Shown: positions 35,561 to 43,417, counted from the first letter of the stretch. The stretch: DNA of 50,862 nucleotides from an uncultured Prevotellaceae bacterium (GCA_902774925.1 CACYKE010000035.1:1-50862), one strand, 5' to 3'. Numbers and translations are program-made. Notes: generated by a model not told the origin, from the sequence alone.

Positions 35561-35575
35561 TTTCCGTTTTCCGTT

Positions 35576-35607
35576 AATCCGTTATTCCGATATTCCGTAA
35601 TTCCGTC
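35576..35607 (+). repeat. 8-bp tandem array, ATTCCGNN type, between porX and tsaE
   Basis: CCG recurs at 35579, 35587, 35595 and 35603, in units ATTCCGAT, ATTCCGTA and ATTCCGTC. Two 7-bp steps (CCG at 35564 and 35571) precede it. The array occupies the entire gap from the tsaE start to the porX stop. Confidence 0.85.
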
Positions 35608-37155
35608 TTATCTCTTCTTCCCCTTCAGGGTGATAATCGGTATGATCATCTCTTCCATCGAGATTCCTCCGTGCTGGAAGGTGTTGCGATAGTACGAGAC
35701 GTAATAATTATAATTATTGGGATAGGCGAAGAAGTCGTCACCCGTTGCAAACACATAACTCGTCGACAGGTTCGGAGCAGGCAGCTGCGCCTTGCGCGGT
35801 TCCTTGATGACGAAGGTTTCCTTCGAGTCGCACGACAGGCTCTTACCCAACTTGTAGCGCAGATTGGTGTTGGTATTGCGGTCGCCCACAATCTTCACGG
35901 GATTGTTGGCACGAATGCTTCCGTGATCGGTAGTGATGATGACGCGATAGTCCGTCTGTGCCAATTCGCGGAAGAGGTCGGCTATGACAGAATGGCGGAA
36001 CCACGAGAGCGTAATCGAACGGTATGCCGACTCGTTGTTGGCCAGTTCGCGCACCATCTTCGACTCCGTGCGGGCATGGCTGAGCATATCGATGAAGTTA
36101 AACACCACCACATTCAAGTCGTTCTTCTCCAGCGTCTTCAACTGCGGCAACAGTTTATCCGCCTCCGACGACGTGTTAATCTTATGATATGAGAAGGTAT
36201 TCTTCCTGCGATAGCGCTCCAGTTGAGTCTGAATCAGCGGCTCCTCGTTCAGGTTCTTGCCTTCCTCCTCGTCCTCGTCAACCCATAGCTCCGGAAACAT
36301 CTGCGCAATCTGTTCGGGCATCAGTCCTGAGAAGATGGCATTACGCGCATATTGCGTAGCCGTAGGCAGTATCGAACAATACAGGCTTTCGTCTATCTCA
36401 AACTGGTCGCTCAGTTCACGCTCCAACATCTTCCACTGGTCGTAGCGGAAATTGTCGAGCACTACCAGGAACACCTTCTCGCCGGCATTCAGCAAGGGGA
36501 ATATCTGCGTCTTGAATATCTCGTTCGACATGATGGGGTGCTCCTTGCCCTGCACCCAATCCATATAATGCTGTTTCACGTATTTCGCAAAACCGCGATT
36601 GGCCTCTTCCTTCTGCATCTGCAGCATCTCCGTCATCTGTGAATCGGTGGCGCTCAACTCCAACTCCCAGCGCACCAAACGCTTGTAGATGTCAGCCCAC
36701 TCGTCCCATGTGCGGCAGTCCATAATCTGCATCGACAACTGCTGGAACTGCTGCTGGTAGCCCGACTGCACGGCCTCCGTCACTATCTCGCGCCTGTGGA
36801 TGTTCTTCTTCAGCGTCAACAATATCTGATTGGGGTTGACGGGCTTGATCAGGTAGTCGGCAATCTGCTGTCCGATGGCCTGATTCATGATGTCCTCCTC
36901 CTCACTCTTCGTCACCATCACCACGGGCAACTGCGGAGCCAGTTCCTTGATGCGTTGCAGGGTTTCCAGTCCCGAGAGTCCGGGCATCATCTCGTCGAGC
37001 AACACCAGGTCGAAACCACCCTTGCGACATTCCTCGATAGCGTCGGTTCCGTTCGTCACCGTCACCACCTCGTAGCCTTTTTTCTCCAGGAAGAGCAAGT
37101 GGGCCTTCAGCAGCTCCATCTCGTCGTCAGCCCAAAGTAATCGTCCGTTTGTCAT
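35608..37155 (-). CDS. porX: PorX, type IX secretion response regulator with PglZ domain
   Basis: A 515-residue protein: an N-terminal receiver domain (acidic pair Asp10/Asp11, phosphoacceptor Asp54 in LVLLDEMMPG, Thr82/Lys83), a helical linker (about residues 120-215), and a C-terminal PglZ/alkaline-phosphatase-like domain with LVVLDNFRYDQW and IITTDHGSIRANNP metal-site segments. This is the architecture of PorX, which with PorY controls T9SS genes and contacts PorL; its PglZ domain has nucleotide phosphodiesterase activity in Porphyromonas. The porW homologue directly upstream supports the assignment. Confidence 0.92.
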   Translation of the reverse strand: MTNGRLLWADDEMELLKAHLLFLEKKGYEVVTVTNGTDAIEECRKGGFDLVLLDEMMPGLSGLETLQRIKELAPQLPVVMVTKSEEEDIMNQAIGQQIADYLIKPVNPNQILLTLKKNIHRREIVTEAVQSGYQQQFQQLSMQIMDCRTWDEWADIYKRLVRWELELSATDSQMTEMLQMQKEEANRGFAKYVKQHYMDWVQGKEHPIMSNEIFKTQIFPLLNAGEKVFLVVLDNFRYDQWKMLERELSDQFEIDESLYCSILPTATQYARNAIFSGLMPEQIAQMFPELWVDEDEEEGKNLNEEPLIQTQLERYRRKNTFSYHKINTSSEADKLLPQLKTLEKNDLNVVVFNFIDMLSHARTESKMVRELANNESAYRSITLSWFRHSVIADLFRELAQTDYRVIITTDHGSIRANNPVKIVGDRNTNTNLRYKLGKSLSCDSKETFVIKEPRKAQLPAPNLSTSYVFATGDDFFAYPNNYNYYVSYYRNTFQHGGISMEEMIIPIITLKGKKR

Positions 37156-37175
37156 ATCTCTTCGTTATTTCATTT

Positions 37176-37220
37176 TTCCGTTATTCCGTAATTCCGTCAT
37201 TCCGTGATTCCGACATTCCA
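37176..37220 (+). repeat. 8-bp tandem array, ATTCCGNN type, between porW and porX
   Basis: CCG at 37178, 37186, 37194, 37202 and 37210, then CCA at 37218: an exact 8-bp period in units ATTCCGTA, ATTCCGTC, ATTCCGTG and ATTCCGAC. It is the same family as the array on the other side of porX. Confidence 0.85.
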
Positions 37221-37223
37221 GCG

Positions 37224-40200
37224 TCAACGCCAGAAGTCGTCGTCAAATTCTATCACCTGCGGCTGTTGCACGGGGCCGTCGTTAAACAGGTCGTCAAAGT
37301 CATTGTTGTTGTTGGCAGGCTGGTCTCCGTTGTCTTCCGGCTCAACGTCGTCGGGGTCTTCCTCCTGCGTGATGCTCTCAGGCTCGTCCAGCAGCGGCTG
37401 CGTCGATATCTCCACGGGGTCTATCTCCTTTTCGAAGAACACCTCGTAGTCCTGATAGCTGTATGTCGTTCCCAGCAGGCGCAGGTTGTCCTCGCTGACT
37501 ATCAGACTGCGACAGGCCTGCAGCAACTCCTTCAGATGGCCCTCCACGCCGTACAACTGCCGTGCATACTGCCGCGCCTCGTCATAGCTGAGGAATCCGC
37601 TTATCAGCATGCGCACCAGTCCGTGCGGGTCTTGGTCGATGACGATATCGAAGTTACGCACCAGATAGTTCGAGAAGTTATATCGCGCCAGTTCATACAA
37701 CAGCTGGTTCTGATTCACGCTATCCGGCTGATACGCCAGCATAAACACGTAACTGGTGTTACGCTCGAAACGCAACGTATCGACCTTCGTCGAATCGCCC
37801 GACATGCTGACTGCCGCACGCAACGACCACACGTCACCCATATCGAATTTGCCGCCATGCAACGTGCGGCCTTGCTGCACACCACGGAGTATCATACCCG
37901 CCATCTCGCTGACCTCGCTATCCTGATACTTCTCCACCACCTGCTGCATGCGCTCCATACAACCCTGCGCATCGCCGTCGTTCAACATGCTCAGACCTTC
38001 GATGAAAAGGAATTTCGGGCGGTGCTGGCCTAACGGGAAGCGGCTCTCCGACAGCTGGGTATTACCCTTCACCTCCATGTGGCGGTCATTCTGGAAGGCA
38101 TCATAGGTCGCGGCATACAACGAGTCCTCGATATGCACGCCAAAGCGCTGGTTCTCGACAAAGTTCGGGTCGGTCAGCAACGTGGTCCACTGACTCTCCG
38201 GGAAGTCGCCTTGCAACATCGCCAGACAGCGGTCGGCCTCCGTGGTGCGTCCCTGTCGCGAGAAGAGCAGGAACAGGTGATACCACACGTCGTCGTTATG
38301 TTCGTAGTCGGGATAGTCCCTCGTCAGTCGCGTCAGGTATTTCTCGCTCAGTGTCAGGTTGTCCAACTTGTCCTTGATGATGATACCAGCGTGATACAAC
38401 CCGTCCTTGATGATATCATGACTGGCGGCAAGTTGCTCCTCCGTAAAGGGAATCTGCGCCAGATAGTATTCGCGGTTGTGGGGGTCGAAGGCGGCGCTAT
38501 CCACGGGCTCGGCACTTTCACCACTGGCAATGGAATCACCAGCCACCGTACCATTATTCTCTAGATTTTCTAGACCATCTAGATTCTCTAGACTATCCGG
38601 CTTCTCCTGATTCAGGGCCACCACGGTGCGGTTGATGCGCTGCCAGTCGTCGGCATTCTCGCGCTTGCCCCATTGCTGTTCGAAGGTGCGCTTACCCTGG
38701 CTCACGGTCTGCGGATTATAGAAATACCACGCACCGCCAGCCGTCGTCGGCTGTTGTGTGGCAGGACGGTTGGTCTGCTGCTGACGGTTGCCTACTGCCT
38801 GCTGTTTCTGCAACGCCTGCTCCGTCTCGGCTTCCTGACGGGCACGCTCTTCCTCCTTTTCCTTCTTCTTCAGTTCGTCTATGATGCGGTCGATTATCTT
38901 CAACCGCTCGGCCTCGGGCATCTTCGCCAGACGCTGCAACGAGTCCTGCAACTCCACGGCACTCGTGTGCGGCACCAGTTCGTCCAGCACCTTCGAACGC
39001 TCCGACAACTGCTTGTAGTCCTTGCGGTCCTGATCCAACAGGCCTATCGCCTCGCCATAACACCGCTGGGCGTCGGCAAACTGCTCGCGCTCCCAATAGA
39101 GGTTACCCAGCGTCAACAGCAACACGCCTTTCTCTATGCCGCTCCTCGTGGCTTTCTTGTTGCCTTCCTCGTAGGCGGCAATAGCCTGCACGGTGTCGCG
39201 CTGGGCAAGATAGATATTGCCGATGGCGTAATACACCTGCTCCAGATAGTCCTTGTTGTTGTCCGATGCCGCCATGCGTTTCAGCTTCCTGATCATCTGG
39301 CGCGCATTACCCTGAGCCATCACCTCCGTCTGCGCGATACGGGCATTGAACTCCGTCTCGTATGGCGGATTCAGTCGCACCACGTGGCGGAAGGCGTCGT
39401 AGGCCTCTTGCCGACGGCCAAGCAGGGCGTTTATCTGGCCGTACAGGAACCACTCGCGGGCCTTCTGCTTACGGCGCTTCTCGTGTCTGATGACCTTCCG
39501 CAAGTATGGCAAAGCCTCCTCGTAACGCTCGCTGCGGATATAATAGTCGGCATAGGTGTAGTCCCAGTCCTTCACGGCACGATAGTCCATCGAGTCGCGA
39601 CGCTGTTTGTTGATGACGTCCTCCGCCTCATACAACCAGTCCAGCTCCACATAGCTCTTCGCCAGCCACGCACGGGAAATGCCGAGGATGGCAGGCTGAG
39701 TCTGATAGAGGCGACCCATATACGAGAACGTAGCGGCAGCCTCCTCAAACTGTCCTTGCTGGAATTGCGACTTACCCAAGAGCAGCCACGCCTTCCAAAG
39801 GAAGGGGTTATACTCCCTGCGGTTCAGCCATTCTATGTCTTTCTCCGTCTTCCTGCGGCTCTTGTTCCACTCGGGGCGCGCCTTGATGCTATTCAGTTTG
39901 ATGGCCTTCTCCGACTTCTCTATGGCACGGTCGAAGTTGCCCTTGCCCAGCTCGCGGCTCTGCTTGTTAGCCACCATATACAGCGGAATCATCTCCGTGA
40001 AGTTGTCCTTGTTGCCGTTCTCCTTCTCCAGATTGCCTTCGATAAAGGCCTGCGAACCGTTGAAATAGGTATTATAGCGCGCGTTGAACGAATGCCACCA
40101 GCGACTGCCTGCCGTATTCTTCTTCGTCGAACAGCTTGCCAACAGCAAAGCTGCTGATGTAAGAAGTAAGAGGTAAGATGTAAGAGACGATTTGACTCCT

Positions 40201-40400
40201 TCCGTCTTACAGCCACCTTCTTCCCTCTTCCGTCTTCCTTCTTCCTTCAACTCCGCCAGTTTACACTCACTCCTGCTGCTGCACGACGCACAGTCGCCCT
40301 CCTTCGTCACGATAGGCTCGTCCGTACCACCTATCGAGAAGATGGCAGCAACGGCGCCCAAGGCAACCAGCGCGATGACAACTATCAGCAGGAATTGCAT
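37224..40400 (-). CDS. porW: PorW/SprE-type T9SS TPR lipoprotein fused to a small Cys-rich membrane protein
   Basis: A 1058-residue reading frame made of two parts. Residues 1-55 look like a separate small protein: a membrane helix (MQFLLIVVIALVALGAVAA) and a Cys-rich segment (DCASCSSRSEC). From about residue 72 the frame reads as a T9SS PorW/SprE lipoprotein: hydrophobic stretch, lipobox ending at Cys90 (LLLASC), then SRWWHSFNARYNTYFNGSQAF, many TPR helices, a Gln-rich low-complexity linker (about 540-575) and an acidic C-terminus. The join is encoded by two 7-bp tandem arrays (40157-40251) and has no ATG; an in-frame TTG at residue 51 could be an internal start for the lipoprotein. PorW connects outer-membrane T9SS parts with PorN in other species. 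Whether the product is one protein or two cannot be told from sequence. Confidence 0.8.
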   Translation of the reverse strand: MQFLLIVVIALVALGAVAAIFSIGGTDEPIVTKEGDCASCSSRSECKLAELKEEGRRKREEGGCKTEGVKSSLTSYLLLLTSAALLLASCSTKKNTAGSRWWHSFNARYNTYFNGSQAFIEGNLEKENGNKDNFTEMIPLYMVANKQSRELGKGNFDRAIEKSEKAIKLNSIKARPEWNKSRRKTEKDIEWLNRREYNPFLWKAWLLLGKSQFQQGQFEEAAATFSYMGRLYQTQPAILGISRAWLAKSYVELDWLYEAEDVINKQRRDSMDYRAVKDWDYTYADYYIRSERYEEALPYLRKVIRHEKRRKQKAREWFLYGQINALLGRRQEAYDAFRHVVRLNPPYETEFNARIAQTEVMAQGNARQMIRKLKRMAASDNNKDYLEQVYYAIGNIYLAQRDTVQAIAAYEEGNKKATRSGIEKGVLLLTLGNLYWEREQFADAQRCYGEAIGLLDQDRKDYKQLSERSKVLDELVPHTSAVELQDSLQRLAKMPEAERLKIIDRIIDELKKKEKEEERARQEAETEQALQKQQAVGNRQQQTNRPATQQPTTAGGAWYFYNPQTVSQGKRTFEQQWGKRENADDWQRINRTVVALNQEKPDSLENLDGLENLENNGTVAGDSIASGESAEPVDSAAFDPHNREYYLAQIPFTEEQLAASHDIIKDGLYHAGIIIKDKLDNLTLSEKYLTRLTRDYPDYEHNDDVWYHLFLLFSRQGRTTEADRCLAMLQGDFPESQWTTLLTDPNFVENQRFGVHIEDSLYAATYDAFQNDRHMEVKGNTQLSESRFPLGQHRPKFLFIEGLSMLNDGDAQGCMERMQQVVEKYQDSEVSEMAGMILRGVQQGRTLHGGKFDMGDVWSLRAAVSMSGDSTKVDTLRFERNTSYVFMLAYQPDSVNQNQLLYELARYNFSNYLVRNFDIVIDQDPHGLVRMLISGFLSYDEARQYARQLYGVEGHLKELLQACRSLIVSEDNLRLLGTTYSYQDYEVFFEKEIDPVEISTQPLLDEPESITQEEDPDDVEPEDNGDQPANNNNDFDDLFNDGPVQQPQVIEFDDDFWR
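38563..38598 (-). repeat. 9-bp coding repeat in porW
   Basis: CTAGATTTT, CTAGACCAT, CTAGATTCT and CTAGACTAT (plus strand) repeat every 9 bp and encode an Asn/Leu/Glu tripeptide-like repeat (SLENLDGLENLEN). It lies in a linker between TPR blocks. Confidence 0.75.
40157..40251 (-). repeat. Two 7-bp tandem arrays encoding the PorW signal region and linker
   Basis: Array one: GTAAG at 40159, 40166, 40173 and 40180 (minus-strand unit TCTTACN), encoding LTSYLLLLTSA. Array two: five units of consensus CNTCTTC from 40217 to 40251, encoding the charged LKEEGRRKREE. Both have an exact 7-bp period, and both are translated. Confidence 0.85.
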
Positions 40401-40405
40401 GAAAA

Positions 40406-40434
40406 CTATGAATTTTGAATTATGAATTGTGCAT
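40406..40434 (-). repeat. 7-bp array encoding the AroA C-terminal tail
   Basis: Units TATGAAT (40407), TTTGAAT (40414), TATGAAT (40421) and TGTGCAT (40428), exact 7-bp period. The last residues of AroA, AQFIIQNS, and its stop codon are read from this array. Confidence 0.75.
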
Positions 40435-41659
40435 TCCGCAAATCGTCCCAAAAATATGGATAAGATTTCGTCACCACCTGCGGATTATTGATGCGCAGAC
40501 CTTCCACGCGCAAAGCCGCTGGGGCGAAGGCCAGTGCCATGCGGTGGTCCTCGTAGGTGTCGATGCCGGCTGCTATGTCCGGCTCACAACGCTCACCGTC
40601 CCAGAACAGTTCGTTGTTGTTCACGTCGTGAATGACATATCCCAGTTTCCGCATTTCACGCTTCAGCGCCTCGATACGGTCCGTCTCCTTGATTTTCAGC
40701 GTCGACAGGCCGGTAAAACGGAACGGCACGCCCAGCAGCGCACAACACACGACGAACGTCTGAGCCAGGTCGGGCGAATTATTGAAGTCATACTCCAGTC
40801 GCGGCACGCAACGTCCTGAATGACAAAGGCGTATGCGCGTCGGCTGACCCTTCAAACTTTTCTCAAATATCGTCTTCACACCCAGCAAACTGAAGATATA
40901 GCGCACACTCGAGTCGCCCTGTTTCGAACCGTCCATCAGTCCTTCCAGCACCACCTCGTCGTCAGCGTCCTTGCCCAGCGCCACCATCTCATACCAGTAC
41001 GACGCCGCGCTCCAGTCGTTCTCAATCGTGTATTCACGCTCCTTGTACGGCTGGCTCTTCACCTCGATGGTGTCAAAGTCGCTCCACTCGGCATCGGCAC
41101 CGAACTCACGCATCATCCACAGCGTCAGGTCGATATACGGTCGCGAGATGACATCACCCGTCAGCCGTAGCGTCAGCCCGTGCTTCAGCGCAGGACCTAT
41201 CAGCAACAGCGCCGTGATAAACTGCGAACTGATGTTGCCAGCCACGTCCAGCGGACCGCCAAGCAACGGCTTACCCTTGATGAGCAGGGGCGGGAACCCC
41301 TCCTTGCCCACGTAGCTGATGTCGGCACCCAGGCGGCGCAGGGCATCCACCAGCACACCTATCGGACGGTTCTGCATGCGCTCTGTACCCGTCAGCACGT
41401 GTTCCTCACCGGCGCGTACCGACAGCAGGGCCGTCATAAAACGCATGGCCGTACCACCAGCCTTGATATTGATTTCATACGGATTGTCGCGCAGCGCACT
41501 AATCATCACTCCCGTGTCGTCACAGTCCGACAGGTTCTGGGGCACCACGCCCCCACCCGTCAGCGCATGAATCACCAGCGCACGGTTCGATATACTCTTC
41601 GATGCAGGCAGTTGGGCCGTATGACGCAACTGACCCGGAGCAGAAATTGTATATTGCAT
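40406..41659 (-). CDS. aroA: 3-phosphoshikimate 1-carboxyvinyltransferase (EPSP synthase)
   Basis: A 417-residue two-domain inverse alpha/beta enzyme with LPASKSISNRALVIHAL (residues 18-34, substrate lysine/arginine), GTAMRFMTALLS and TLKIKETDRIEALKREM near the C-terminus, plus EDHRMALAFAP. It condenses shikimate-3-phosphate and PEP in aromatic amino-acid synthesis. Its last eight residues come from a heptanucleotide array. It is the first gene of an operon with porW, porX and tsaE; the gap to porW is 5 nt. The promoter box is at 41697-41704. Confidence 0.94.
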   Translation of the reverse strand: MQYTISAPGQLRHTAQLPASKSISNRALVIHALTGGGVVPQNLSDCDDTGVMISALRDNPYEINIKAGGTAMRFMTALLSVRAGEEHVLTGTERMQNRPIGVLVDALRRLGADISYVGKEGFPPLLIKGKPLLGGPLDVAGNISSQFITALLLIGPALKHGLTLRLTGDVISRPYIDLTLWMMREFGADAEWSDFDTIEVKSQPYKEREYTIENDWSAASYWYEMVALGKDADDEVVLEGLMDGSKQGDSSVRYIFSLLGVKTIFEKSLKGQPTRIRLCHSGRCVPRLEYDFNNSPDLAQTFVVCCALLGVPFRFTGLSTLKIKETDRIEALKREMRKLGYVIHDVNNNELFWDGERCEPDIAAGIDTYEDHRMALAFAPAALRVEGLRINNPQVVTKSYPYFWDDLRNAQFIIQNS

Positions 41660-41695
41660 TTTAATAAACTTCGTTAACTTCTATATTATTAACGT

Positions 41696-41708
41696 GCAAA
41701 TGTACGAA
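41696..41708 (-). promoter_or_regulatory. Promoter of the aroA-porW-porX-tsaE operon
   Basis: The minus strand reads TTCGTACATTTGC, with -7 box TACATTTG at plus-strand 41697-41704, about 38 nt before the aroA start. Confidence 0.65.
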
Positions 41709-41775
41709 ATATTTGATGAACCACCAACTATTTCTCATCAATTTTAAATCTTTTATGCAAAAAAGCCTCAGAAAA

Positions 41776-41807
41776 TTTGCAGGATTCAAAAATTCGTTGT
41801 ACCTTTG
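41776..41807 (+). promoter_or_regulatory. Promoter of the tRNA-Pro gene
   Basis: The -33 TTTG (41776-41779) and -7 TACCTTTG (41800-41807) are 20 bp apart. The predicted transcript starts about 100 nt before the tRNA. The leader begins with a hairpin (GCAGG near 41806 with CCTGC near 41833), and nothing else is recognised in 41709-41910. Confidence 0.7.
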
Positions 41808-41910
41808 CAGGCGATTTCGAGAAAATCACCTGCGAAGATGGGCTGCACCTCAGCATAAAACAAGTTTTCTGCATTCGGTTTGCACCATCCTTGCACCCTT
41901 GAAAAGGGAT

Positions 41911-41983
41911 CGGGATTTAGCGCAGTTGGTAGCGCACACGTCTGGGGGGCGCGAGGTCGCTGGTTCGAGTCCAGTAATCCCGA
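41911..41983 (+). tRNA. tRNA-Pro (anticodon GGG)
   Basis: A 73-nt cloverleaf. Acceptor CGGGATT (41911-41917) pairs with AATCCCG (41976-41982), discriminator A. The D stem is GCGC/GCGC; the anticodon loop CTGGGGG (41942-41948) has anticodon GGG at 41944-41946; the T arm is GCTGG-TTCGAGT-CCAGT. The CCA end is not encoded. The anticodon stem has one A-C mismatch (41938 with 41952). A terminator and an AT-rich accessory region follow at once, making it a candidate integration site. Confidence 0.93.
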
Positions 41984-41990
41984 CAGAAAA

Positions 41991-42031
41991 AGAATCTAAC
42001 TGATTGGTTTTCAGTTAGGTTCTTTTCTTTT
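41991..42031 (+). terminator. Terminator of tRNA-Pro
   Basis: AGAATCTAACTGA (from 41991) pairs with TCAGTTAGGTTCT (from 42011) with one G-T pair, followed by TTTCTTTT. It lies 8 nt after the tRNA. Confidence 0.75.
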
Positions 42032-42051
42032 AGCCACATTTTTAGCCACGC
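42028..42051 (+). repeat. 12-bp direct repeat after tRNA-Pro
   Basis: TTTTAGCCACAT (42028-42039) and TTTTAGCCACGC (42040-42051) are tandem near-identical copies between the tRNA terminator and the first island gene. They could be recombinase arm sites; no function is shown. Confidence 0.5.
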
Positions 42052-42122
42052 AGGACATGTTTTGGGCATTTTTGGTTGCGTTTAAAGTTGCATCAAAAGC
42101 AATGAATACAAAACTTTTTTTG

Positions 42123-42130
42123 TATCTTTG
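42123..42130 (+). promoter_or_regulatory. Promoter of the first island gene
   Basis: The -7 box TATCTTTG (followed by C) lies about 24 nt before the ATG at 42154. No clear -33 element. Confidence 0.55.
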
Positions 42131-42153
42131 CCATCGAATTAAGATTGTTTGTT

Positions 42154-43299
42154 ATGGCATACGACATTAGTACATATAAGACCGTTCTCGAAAAGTACCA
42201 AACAAGTGGAGTTAAGTACCTACGCTATATTCATAAGAACATAGGAAAGGCCACTATTTATTATCCTATCATCAATGATGCACAGATAAAGTCATATCTG
42301 ACAGACCAAATCTGCAAAGATGGTACAAAAACTTATTATGACAAGTCAAAGCCATATTCTGAATGGGAGTGGTTTAAGTCTAACTATGAAATCCAAGGTC
42401 TAAATGAACTTGATACAGAAGTTAAGGCAGACTATCTTGTTCTAATCGTTGGGACAATGGCTGCATTGGTCAAATTGTCTTCTGACAACTATGAGATTGA
42501 GAGACTAAAGAACAGCAAAGTCTATGACATACAAGCATACTTGTTACTAAAAGCGTCAAAAAGGATTGCTCGAAGTGGTAATCATTTCTATAGATATTCC
42601 TACAATCATGGTCGTTTTGAGTTTGGAAGGGAAAGACTGCCATTTGAACAAGTTGTGAGGATTGCCAATGATAAGAACTACACAAGTGACAACATTTTTA
42701 TAGATTACGTTCAACAAGTTTCTGTCAATGCGATAGAGAATCTACTCCATGTACTTCTTGGAAGATACATAAGGGGATGTAATGGCACAAATAGGGATGT
42801 AGCAAAGAACGATTGGCTTAACCATACCAAATCTGTTTTTGGAGTTTTGAAATGTGATACTTCATATCAAGAAGATGTTATTGAAGCCATCCTTCGTTTC
42901 TGTCAACAACAAACGGAGCCAAGCATAACGCCTATCCCATCATCTAATGCTATTACTGCACACTTCTCTACCATTAAAGGAACTGTGGATATTGGAAAGT
43001 TGTATGACGGCCTATATACTGAGGGCTATATTGATGGGCAAACTACAAAGGAGGACTTCGTTTTCTATTTTAGTGGTATTGGTAATTATCCTACCAAGAA
43101 AATCAAATGGAAGGGAAAGAAAGTGTTATTGGCTATCCTAATAGGCAAACTACACACAAGTACCTCAACTGATTGGAAAACGACAGAGGCAATATTTGAA
43201 GATGTGAAAGGTGACAACCTAAAGAAGCAATACAATAACAGTAAGAGCGATAGTAAAAGCGAGAGAGTCATTGACCAACTGATTTTGCGAGCGAAGTAA
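42154..43299 (+). CDS. Unknown protein, first gene of the accessory region
   Basis: A 381-residue soluble protein without signal peptide, membrane helix or recognised motif. The middle is helical (about residues 85-230). The C-terminal part (KIKWKGKKVLLAILIGKLH, then WKTTEAIFEDVKG and NLKKQYNNSKSDSKS) resembles a small C-terminal module recurring in mobile-element proteins of Bacteroidetes, but I cannot name it. Base composition is clearly more AT-rich than the genes left of the tRNA, consistent with transfer. The ATG at 42154 follows the promoter box; the TTG at 42145 is less likely. A strong terminator follows at 43322. Confidence 0.7.
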   Translation: MAYDISTYKTVLEKYQTSGVKYLRYIHKNIGKATIYYPIINDAQIKSYLTDQICKDGTKTYYDKSKPYSEWEWFKSNYEIQGLNELDTEVKADYLVLIVGTMAALVKLSSDNYEIERLKNSKVYDIQAYLLLKASKRIARSGNHFYRYSYNHGRFEFGRERLPFEQVVRIANDKNYTSDNIFIDYVQQVSVNAIENLLHVLLGRYIRGCNGTNRDVAKNDWLNHTKSVFGVLKCDTSYQEDVIEAILRFCQQQTEPSITPIPSSNAITAHFSTIKGTVDIGKLYDGLYTEGYIDGQTTKEDFVFYFSGIGNYPTKKIKWKGKKVLLAILIGKLHTSTSTDWKTTEAIFEDVKGDNLKKQYNNSKSDSKSERVIDQLILRAK

Positions 43300-43321
43300 G
43301 ACACTAATGATGATATGTAGA

Positions 43322-43349
43322 GCCATCCCATTGGGGGGTGGCTTTTTTT
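43322..43349 (+). terminator. Terminator after the first island gene
   Basis: GCCATCCC (43322-43329) pairs with GGGGTGGC (43335-43342), followed by seven T. Confidence 0.75.
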
Positions 43350-43376
43350 GTATCTATAATCAGTTTCAAGAAGATT

Positions 43377-43417
43377 TGTAGACCATGATGTAGACTTCTG
43401 TAGACTTCGCTGTAGAC
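43377..43417 (+). repeat. Four direct TGTAGAC repeats upstream of the HTH gene
   Basis: TGTAGAC at 43377, 43389, 43399 and 43411, spaced 12, 10 and 12 bp, one helical turn apart. They lie 39 bp before the -7 box of the next gene. They look like an operator or iteron cluster. Confidence 0.65.

Noticed and set aside
38673-40157. 494-residue plus-strand frame opposite porW
   Set aside because: Leucine-rich antisense frame of TPR codons; no signal or motif.
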